Below, piece by piece: positions 32,322-40,293 of a stretch of DNA of 40,293 bases. How positions within the stretch are numbered: the first letter of the stretch is position 1; each line of letters starts with the position of its first letter. The notes under the pieces are model-generated. The model was given only the letters and a program-made list of their open reading frames with translations, did no database searches and was not told the DNA's origin. The stretch lies in the NCBI GenBank assembly GCA_000226015.1, contig JH153500.1:65373-105665 (forward strand). The letters are read 5' to 3'. Source of the stretch: Mnemiopsis leidyi. Lineage: Eukaryota; Ctenophora; Tentaculata; Lobata; Bolinopsidae. Both the position numbers and the translations under genes were made by a program.

Positions 32322-34239
32322 CGATATAATAATTATTGTAAGATGATTAAATATAACCATTACAGATTACAGAATTTTTTGGTCGAGGGATAAAAACAAA
32401 ATGTTTTATCAGAAGATGTCTTTTACCAAATATCTAAAAATCGTGCGAAGAGAAAAATGTAAGTCGCTATGTGTACTGAAGATTTGACATTTGGTTACTG
32501 TGATGACTGGCTTCAAATTTCATCGATTGTCTCTAAATGTCTCGTGAAGCAAGTAGATAAGAGCTTAGAATGGTAAATTTGTTCGAATTGTCAGATAGTT
32601 CAAACTTTTTGAAATCTAATTGAGAACCAATCAATGTAATCATAACTTCATTTATCAAATAAGTTTAAAATTCACTTACCTGTATTAACAAGTTTGGTCG
32701 AGACTCGAGGGGTCTTTGAAGTGCAAAAGACTTTCTGCTGTCGCCAAAATCCGGAATTCCATCCTTGCAACCGAGGGGCCTAGGGCGAAACGGAAAAGCG
32801 GTAGGTTGATATTGATAGAAGAAAAAGACGTAAATGTCGAGTACTAAAAAGTAAAAACAGAAATTTTATCCAACTATAGAACTATAGAACTATCAAGTAT
32901 CACGATCGGCAAGGAAATTGATGTCATTGTCATTACGCATTGGATCGTTCACAAGGTTTGAAAGGCACCAGGCACCAGCCTCGCAACAATATCGTGTAGT
33001 CGCACAAACGTCAAACTGGTGTGTAAGGATCCTACACACAGAGGATTAATGCCCTAGCATTTACTGATCAAAACACCCTTTGTTCCCTCTATAGCGCGTG
33101 TCACGTGAACGCAGCGCGCGCATCACCTGACCCTTCTTGCGCGTGATTAGAAGCCACGTGGTACATCACGTTCATATTGTTAGCAGCGCGCATTGGTTTA
33201 TCTTTCTCAAACTTGTTCAATACACCTCCATTTCCCGCCAGCAGCTCCAAGCTAATTCGCGGTTGTAGCTGGCACGGAGTTTGAACCTCCAATATTGAGT
33301 TGACCGCATCATGGCTGATATTCTTGCATGCTTATGCTTAGGCTGTCGGTTTTTTGTCATCAATTTTTACAAACCACAAACAGCATTTGTCCATTTTGTA
33401 ATTTTGGCCACCAGCCTCACTTGATCGAAAAACCACGAATAAGAAGTAAAACTTTTCCATCTATTTTGCGGCTGTGCGACGTTCGTTTCATACAGGATCT
33501 TAAACCACTGGTAAACGCTGTGACTGAATGCTACCACGTTGTTGCTTGCTCCTTAGAAGCTGCTAGAATCAACTTTTCATTCCAAATATTAGGTCCTTCT
33601 TCTTTGGAATCTTTCTGTCCGTATTACAAATCACCTTGTGTGTACTGTATGCTTTTTAGGCCTCTCTCAGCGCTCTCGTTAAAAAACTTTTCGTTTAGCC
33701 AAAACCTTGTAAAATTGAAAGTTAACGATTTCCACTACACGGTCCTGTGTTTTACGCCGATATTTGCGGTTATCAGTCGCCGACAAACGAGATAAACTTT
33801 CGATATTTCCAGTGTCGACGGGTAAACCACCCCAGAATATTCGTATTTAAACGTGTCCCTCCATTAACTCCTCCCTCCTTCCAACCACACATGAGCTGCT
33901 TTCTGTGGGCGCTCTGTGGGCGTCTGAGTTCTGCACGTGGGCGTGATTTCCACTCGCGCACGTGAAAATGTCTCCTTTCGATGAGGTGTCGTATGAGTTT
34001 AGCTGCAGTTGCGGTTGCGATTCATGTGCTGAACTGTGTTTTACATCAGATCGAATAGACGCTTTGTCCTCAGTGGTTCTTTCGTTTCAGCCCCTCCGTT
34101 GTTGTAGTGGTAGACGTTCGATTTGCACTGTTTTCTACTTTCTAGACGTTGGATTGAACTTTCAGAGAGAAATTTTATAACTTTTCCCGTAAAAATTTCT
34201 CATTTTTGACATAATTTCATGTTGGAGAACTACTAATCT
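32322..34239. other. Intergenic and 5' region of the PR-domain gene
   Basis: The gene D 3' end is followed by AT-rich DNA. From about 33090 to 34000 the sequence is richer in CpG (several GCGCGC and CACGTG sites), as expected of a promoter. The 155-aa open frame at 33328-33795 has no signature and no splice support, and I do not call it. Confidence 0.45.
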
Positions 34240-36802
34240 ATGACTCAAACCAGGCGATTCGCTATGGAATCAAACAGAAGAGTTGAAGACATCCTAAAAC
34301 TTCTTATGTACGGAACCTCCGCAGAGCTCTCCAACCCTTCAAATAAGACCGCTCTCTCGCCTGGTGGTGAGTGGGATTCTGACACGATGTTTTTTTCACA
34401 TTTGCCCCATATAATGTTTATACTATTATAATGTATCTGAATGACTAGGACAACAAGTTCAAGCCCTTGGAAGTAAATCCCCCATCCGATGTCAGCTGAC
34501 CATAAGGATAGGGGGATGGGATATAAAATATAACAATAACATATAAATAATTGTAAGTAAAATAGGCAGATGTCCAAAGGAGAACCGGCCGAAAAAGAAG
34601 ATAATAACATAATCATTCTTGTTTTATATACGGATTTTTACATAAAGACTCATTTAGAAACCAGTGTTTATTGCCTTATTGTATAGATTAAAGGTTGGGG
34701 TCTCTACTTGTTGTTGTTGAGGCTTTAGTAAGTACCTTGTTCTATCGCACGTCTGTCATTTATTTACTAGTAATGAGTAATCTGTAAGACAATTCAGCAG
34801 TTATTAAATTTAACATCATGATTGGGTTGTGTTGTAAAGTAGTAATACTCATGCATCTAAAATTGTTACTTAGCTCCACGGACAGTGGATTAAACATTTA
34901 CCATCCTTATTTTATTCTTCTTACACTTCTTTGAATGTAAGATCTCTGCAATTCGAAAATTTTGGCTCGAATACAAGAACACAAAAAGAATTCTAATGAT
35001 CACAATCATTTTTAATTGCTTGGGAGAGTACCCTATAAACTTATTAAGAACTAAATATTGCCCACCGTCAACCTTAAAAGTTATCTATCACAGCCTAACT
35101 CCCACTTGATATCCTAATCACAATCAACGCAGTGCACTGTAGCCTCTTGTCAAAGTAAGTGCTTGTCAACAGCATCCTATAACAAACCACGTTAAACCCA
35201 TCTCAGAGTCTGATTGAATTTTACTTCAGTTGCACAATGCACGTTAAACGTCAATAAAAACTTGAACAGCCGCTTATTTTCAATATTTACTTTAGTGACA
35301 ATCAGGTCGTCACGTGATCTTGTCAAGCTGCTGGTACATAAAGATATGAAAAGTGAAGTTTGTACTGTTACGGTATTTGTGGGCCACAATTTCTTCGATC
35401 ATGTGACTGTGACTGATAAAAATTGAAGTACGACCAGATCTACTTTACTTTTTGTCTTCGGCAAAAAAGTGTAAGAGATAAAAAAAATCAAGGGACGCTG
35501 TCACGCAATAAAGAAAACTTGTGAACCCTTCTGAAAATACCTTCCTCTATTGGTTTAAAGAATATTTGGGTCAGGAATTAAGGAATTAGGATTACATTCA
35601 CACTTTGGGACTGTTTTGCCTAGTTTTCAGCATAACTGCTGGCACCTACAATAGTACATTCGTTGTTCAAATCAAACACAACATGATGAGCCTTTAAAAC
35701 CCATGAACTGGACACATTCCGCTTTTCACTGATCGAAGGATTGTCTTAAAATCTTTTTTACAGCTAAAACCGGTCTATTGAATTCAACTGTTGTAAATTT
35801 GGCTTTGATATTTTTGATCGACCTTTGATATGCCTTCGAGTTATCTAAAAAAGTCTCTAAGGAAATTCTTAGATTTTTGATATATATCTAGTTTCACCTT
35901 GACAAGGTACCAGGATATATTTTCTAGCGTGTCTCCTACATCGCTGCCTATTTTTCTCATCAATTGAAAATCAAATGAGCAGCAAGACCGATCTTCTCAT
36001 GCGTTCTCCAAACTTTGGTGGGATCCCTGTAGGGGAGTAAAACGTACAGTTTAACCAGTCACGTGACCTAGAAATGTCAGGTGACAACCGAGTCAACTTT
36101 TCTCACGGTTGTTGCTCTGTCAACTGGTGGAGTTAATAAAACTTGAAGGTTTAATCAACCTTTTTATGTTAGGATATCCCTGAGATAGTCCTGATGCACT
36201 GAGATCGTATCTAGTTCTGTGTGAATACACGATATAGGTCGCCAAGTGAAAGAAAACTCATTGCTTTCAGTCAGCCCGGGATGTGTGAGATCTCGTTACA
36301 TTATTAGGAGCTTTAAAACTCATTTTATCTACCCAAAAAGTTAGCATTGAATGCTGCGATTACAGACCACATTTGAAATTGATTAGCTGGTGGATTTATG
36401 CAATCAAGCAAATGAACGTAGGTTAGCGTTTCAGCATTCCATGGCCTATTTTACTGCGGTAGTATAAATGCAGGTATGTTTTCCATGGTTCATATCTACC
36501 AATTGAGTACAAAAGAAAGGTCACGTGATCTGGAATTTAGCACGTGATATCTGCTCGAGATGTGGGTAGATAACGCACGTGCAAATTCACGTATGCACGT
36601 GCGGATTCTCAACTAAGCTGAAACCGTAATGCAATCAGCTCTCACGTCTAATGACTACTCAGTGCTTCAGTAAATCGCACGGGGGTGTCAAGAAGACCGC
36701 TACACCACAAATTTAATTTTAATCTCGAGATTATGAAACCTCAGGGGAAACAAAGAATATGTGGCGACTGTTCAGTAAAATATTCCCGTGTTAACTCACG
36801 TG
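33102..36802. promoter_or_regulatory. Cluster of CACGTG E-boxes
   Basis: CACGTG occurs at 33102, 33155, 33934, 33959, 35311, 36060, 36522, 36541, 36576, 36596 and 36797. Eleven sites in 3.7 kb compare with about one expected by chance. They span the promoter and first intron of the PR-domain gene. CACGTG is the core site of bHLH-zip factors such as Myc/Max and USF; their use here is inference. Confidence 0.4.
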
Positions 36803-39800
36803 ATCAGTCCTAGGAACCCGTTTACAAAGCGACACGAACCTAATTCAGACCTCGACGCTCGTGATATTAAATTATTGGCATGTTCTAACCGTTATCTAAT
36901 CGTAATTATTATTTCTTGAAGCACTGCAGATCAATCTGAGTATTACTATCTTGGTATCTCTTATGCCGAGGCTGATTAGCCCTTTGTGAAATGCTAAATA
37001 GACCGCAAGGGCCTGCACGATGGGTTACAGTCAGTCTATTATATCGGGATATTGCGTCTGTGATATGAAATGATCACCTGAGCTAACCCCTTGGCCTTCT
37101 TAGAATTGACAGAAAATTCACACCGTGGAATATACAGAAATGGAGGTTCAAACTATAGTTTAGTGCAAAAGATGAATATACGCGTAACCTAGCAGGACCT
37201 CCATTTGATTCGACATTTTTCTGTCACCACCCTTTTTACCCTTCTATACCTTACCATAAAAATTTACCCATACCATGTGTCCTCTACAATTTAAAAGAAT
37301 ACAGTTAAAGCAAAGCGTTAAAGCACAAACAAATGACGAATGTCTTGCTTTATCGCCATCCATTGAGTATTTTTGCCAGGGTTGAAGCCCCTTACCGTTT
37401 TATGTCGAAAATTTCACTTTAGTGTCGCTCTATCGACTGCAATTCCTGTTTGATTTTGCTGCTAAACGCAAAGCTCACTCAGTACAATATTCCCGGTCAT
37501 AACTCAGAGCTTTACAGATGCATGTAACATGGTAACCATGGTGACATGAACCAGTGCAGTGCTTGTGTCATGGTTACTTGACACGGTTGTGCCAAATGAC
37601 AGAGATCGCTTTTAGCAAGGCCCTCCTATCTAGGTAGAACCGTATCCCTCTCTTTGTTGAGGTGGGCTGTAGAGCGGTAAATGTAGTGGGACAATGGAGT
37701 TTACAAGTAATCGTCTAATTAACAAAGTCAACTGAAATACCCTAAATTGAGCTTCATTGTGGTGAGATTTGCTTCCCAGTCATCGAGCCGGGTACGTTAG
37801 TCATTATATAATAATTCTGGGCCTCTCTTATAGATGCTATTGTGTCATGTAATCGCAACGCTAGGTAACAAAGTCATCAGCTCCATGACCAACGTCATTT
37901 AAAATTTAAATTCAAATGAGACATTTCACAACAGTTCGCGCACGAATGCTACCGAATTTATAGCGAAGTTTCTGGGATTCAGATAGAAGAAGAAATATAA
38001 GTATAAAGGAAAAGACTTGTCCCTATCAGACACCGATATAGAAAAGAATGTGATATAAGACTTGTCACAACTATCACGTGTTAGAGGTTCACTGAAACAT
38101 TCTGTAGAAGCTATACCTGACCGCTAATTGCTTTGAATCGTCTAATTCACCGTATTTTCTTATCAGATTTTGATATTGTTAACGATGATTCAGTCATTCT
38201 GTTCGCGTCGAAGTAGAAGTATTAGCATCAAGATCCTTCATTGGAATAATAACAGAGACATTCCATCGAATAATATGGCGGTTCAGTTTCATGAGAGTAT
38301 CCGCCCATTGTAACAAGACAAAATATTGGCCTGGAGTAAGAGTGAGGGTAACTTTGATTTTGAATTTAGCGATCCTTGACCTCAAAAGTACCACAAATTT
38401 GGTAAACAACATTTGAAATTCCTCTTTCATTTACTTGTGGACTTATAATGGAGGGTAATCTACAGAAATCTATTGTCTATGTCACACCAAACGATACAAT
38501 TTACCCTCGTTTTAACCGTTATCTCAAGAACGCAAGGTCTTATTGACTCAAACTTGGTTTCATTTGTTAACTTCCTCCACCATTGAGGTTTCTATGTATC
38601 AAAATTGCGACTCCAACATTTACAAGCGTCGTTTATGCGAATAAACAATTGGATCATTTCTTATAGAAAATGCAAAATTTCCCCTAATTTGCCCTCATTT
38701 TGACCACGTTTTGTAAGTAGGTCAAAAATTGACTATTGCACAGACATCGCGATTCGCGGGCACATTGGAATCAACTATTGACGTAAAATATTTGCTCCTG
38801 TTACTCTCGGTCTTTCCTCCAGGTGACCATTTACGTGTGCCTGGCCGTGTGCAACTGTCACAAGACAAAATGTCGGCCTGCAGTAAGAGTGAGGGTAACT
38901 TTGATTTTGCATTCAGTGATTCTTGGCCACAAAACCATCACAAAGTTGGTAAACAACATTTGGAATCTCTTCCTCTTTTAATTTTGGACTTATGGAGGGC
39001 GATCTTGAGAATTTCAATAACTTCGTCACAACCAAATTACCAAATTTACCTTCATTTTGGTTTCTATCACGTGAACCCAATGTCCTATCTGCTTGAACTT
39101 GGTCACATTTTGAAGAAGTTATTGAGACTGAGCCCCTGAAATCATTATGAAAGCACAAATTCATTATCCTGATTTTATTAACTACAAACCTCCAAAATTA
39201 GGATATTCTTGATTAAGCTGCTATTAATGCAGAATATTTGTATATTGGGTTGAAATTCTGTGATCCTTTACCTCATAAATGCTGGAACAGTTAAAAATAA
39301 CGTAATACGTTTACAGGAGCTCAAATCGACAACATAGGAACAAGAGCTGATGAGGAAAACGCTATAAAGCGGATAATGGAACAAATGAAGGAGGATAAAA
39401 TCCAGTTTCCTGGCGAAGTGGAGCCTTGCGTTTCTAAAATACCAAATTCAGGAGTCGGGGTCCGCTGCAAGACCCCAATAAACGATGGTAAGGACTATGA
39501 AAATCAAGTTAATTTAATTCGCATTACTTTATTTACCATTATCTTATACATCATAACTAAGATACGGTTCAAATGCCTTGCCTACGATTATATTTTCTCT
39601 CTTGGGTGAATAAATCAAATTTAAAGAGGCTTTTAAGACTCTGTTATGTATCAACTCCTTTGAAAAAAACTCGAAATTTAAAAAAAGAAGGTCAAATTAA
39701 GCTAATGCATGTATTTTGTAGGTATGTGGGTCGGACCATACGAGGGTAAAGTGGTGAGTCTAGAAGACATTAAAAAGATAAAGGATACGAGTCTTGTATG

Positions 39801-39834
39801 GGAGGTTTTTGACAATTTCGTTAACATTAGTTAA
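34240..39834 (+). CDS. Short PR-domain (PRDM-type SET) protein
   Basis: Three exons join in phase into 136 aa: 34240-34366, 39317-39487, 39722-39834. An in-frame TAA lies one codon upstream of the start (34234-34236). Residues 1-50 are polar without a domain. From about residue 80 the protein reads like the beginning of a PR domain: KIPNSGVGV, then a run ending [10 protein letters not shown], as in PRDM proteins (G-x-G-V...G-x-x-x-G-P-Y-E-G), followed by SLVWEV. PR domains are SET-like histone methyltransferase folds. The second half of the fold and any zinc fingers are missing, because a stop follows and an AATAAA (39836-39841) overlaps the end. Intron 1 is about 4.95 kb and phase 1, so extra exons could be hidden in it. 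A donor at GAG/GTTTTT in the last exon could lead to exons outside the window. It is either a truncated gene or a partial model. Confidence 0.6.
34367..39316 (+). other. Long intron 1 of the PR-domain gene
   Basis: About 4.95 kb with no exon I can support. It contains most of the E-box cluster and a diverged pair of direct repeats near its end. Confidence 0.4.
38310..39122. repeat. Diverged direct repeat pair of about 265 bp
   Basis: Segments 38310-38575 and 38857-39122 share blocks such as AGTAAGAGTGAGGGTAACTT and GGTAAACAACATTTG in the same order. By eye they are roughly three-quarters identical. They look like two copies of an old dispersed repeat. Open frames over them are not conserved between copies. 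Confidence 0.65.
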
Positions 39835-39835
39835 T

Positions 39836-39841
39836 AATAAA
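39836..39841 (+). other. AATAAA at the end of the PR-domain gene
   Basis: The hexamer lies directly after the stop codon. Such closeness is unusual, and AATAAA is common in AT-rich DNA, so its use is uncertain. Confidence 0.3.
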
Positions 39842-39968
39842 ACTAATTTGGTTAATGATATGACTTGAGACATACAATATTATAAATTGACTTGAATTAT
39901 ACGGTGTAAAGATTCTGAAAAGTGTAGACATTAGACAAATTCAATCTCACGTGCTCAATTTCAAGAAA

Positions 39969-39974
39969 TTTATT
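39969..39974 (-). other. Polyadenylation signal of the EF-hand gene
   Basis: On the minus strand this reads AATAAA, 52 bases past the stop codon, a normal distance for a short 3' UTR. Confidence 0.6.
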
Positions 39975-40026
39975 CAGTACTCAGTCATTAAAGTAAACTA
40001 AATACTATCTTCAATAATGAGACGTT

Positions 40027-40293
40027 TTAGTATTTGTAGGCATAGACACCATCCCACTGGGGGTCGTAGGGCTCCATCCAGAACTTTCTGAAGAGATGGA
40101 CCAGCTCAGGTCGCTCAAGTTTTCCGGTCTTGTCGGTATCTGCCTTCTGGAAGAAAGTGTAGGCTGCTTCCTGGGGCACATCGAATGCCTTCATCATGGT
40201 CTTGAGTTCCTCAACATCGACAGTACCATCACCATCATCATCCAGGACATCGTAGTAAGCGTTGGAGAGGAGAGCAATCAAGGATGGCTCACC
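40027..40293 (-). CDS. EF-hand calcium-binding protein, 3' end only
   Basis: The open frame continues through the right edge of the window, so this is the last exon or part of it (88 codons plus stop). Two canonical EF-hand loops are visible: DDDGDGTVDVEE and DTDKTGKLERPE, with acidic residues at positions 1, 3 and 12. Hydrophobic helices flank them. The C-terminus is a conserved-looking FWMEPYDPQWDGVYAYKY, reminiscent of invertebrate sarcoplasmic calcium-binding and photoprotein/luciferin-binding-type EF-hand proteins, which usually have three or four hands. A cytosolic calcium buffer or sensor is likely; the exact subfamily cannot be settled from this part. The gene converges tail to tail with the PR-domain gene, 192 bp apart. 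Codon use is clean and GC-richer than its surroundings, typical of a well-expressed gene. Confidence 0.88.
   Translation of the reverse strand, partial: GEPSLIALLSNAYYDVLDDDGDGTVDVEELKTMMKAFDVPQEAAYTFFQKADTDKTGKLERPELVHLFRKFWMEPYDPQWDGVYAYKY

Noticed and set aside
33328-33795. 155-aa plus-strand open frame
   Set aside because: No domain, no signal peptide, Cys scattered without pattern, no splice sites or neighbouring exons that fit. The region looks like the promoter/5' area of the PR-domain gene.
38194-39164. Open frames at 38194-38430 (minus) and 38729-39139 (plus)
   Set aside because: They lie on the two copies of a diverged repeat but are on different strands and frames, so they are not a conserved protein.

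Overview
The window is nuclear DNA from an animal. It has GT-AG introns with strict codon phase, TATA boxes, tRNA-derived repeats, small inverted-repeat elements and many minisatellites. Notch-ligand modules (MNNL plus DSL) are confined to animals. The AT-rich, compact genes suggest an invertebrate, but the sequence does not fix the phylum.

The main content is a cluster of four related transmembrane genes, called here A (2213-7653, minus), B (15863-20385), C (24629-28914) and D (29713-32321, the last three plus). I could join every exon in frame by hand (666, 486, 605 and 422 aa). Each has a signal peptide, an MNNL-like Notch-ligand N-terminus, one DSL domain, one to five sushi/CCP domains where Delta and Jagged carry EGF repeats, one membrane helix and a tail ending in acidic residue plus Phe. 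B and C keep a recognisable Delta-type DSL; A and D have an eroded one. A 253-bp tract is shared at about 97% by A and D in inverted orientation. At least five splice junctions of the cluster and one in a neighbouring gene lie in local tandem duplications. I regard this as a lineage-specific, fast-remodelling family of 'DSL-sushi' cell-surface proteins: Notch ligands, decoys or recognition molecules.

Between A and B lie a small COX7A-like gene behind a TATA box (8708-9437) and an unrecognised multi-pass membrane protein (9925-10994), then about 5 kb without a convincing gene. Between B and C is a TATA-driven secreted protein with two beta-gamma-crystallin domains and an aerolysin/ETX-MTX2-type region, broken by a frame change near 22.3 kb. 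To the right of D is a gene with a long first intron encoding the first half of a PR (PRDM-type SET) domain (34240-39834). It converges on the 3' part of an EF-hand protein running off the right edge (40027-40293, minus).

The left 1.5 kb is a CpG-rich nested repeat block. Splice choices and domain calls were made by eye; no search or alignment program was run.
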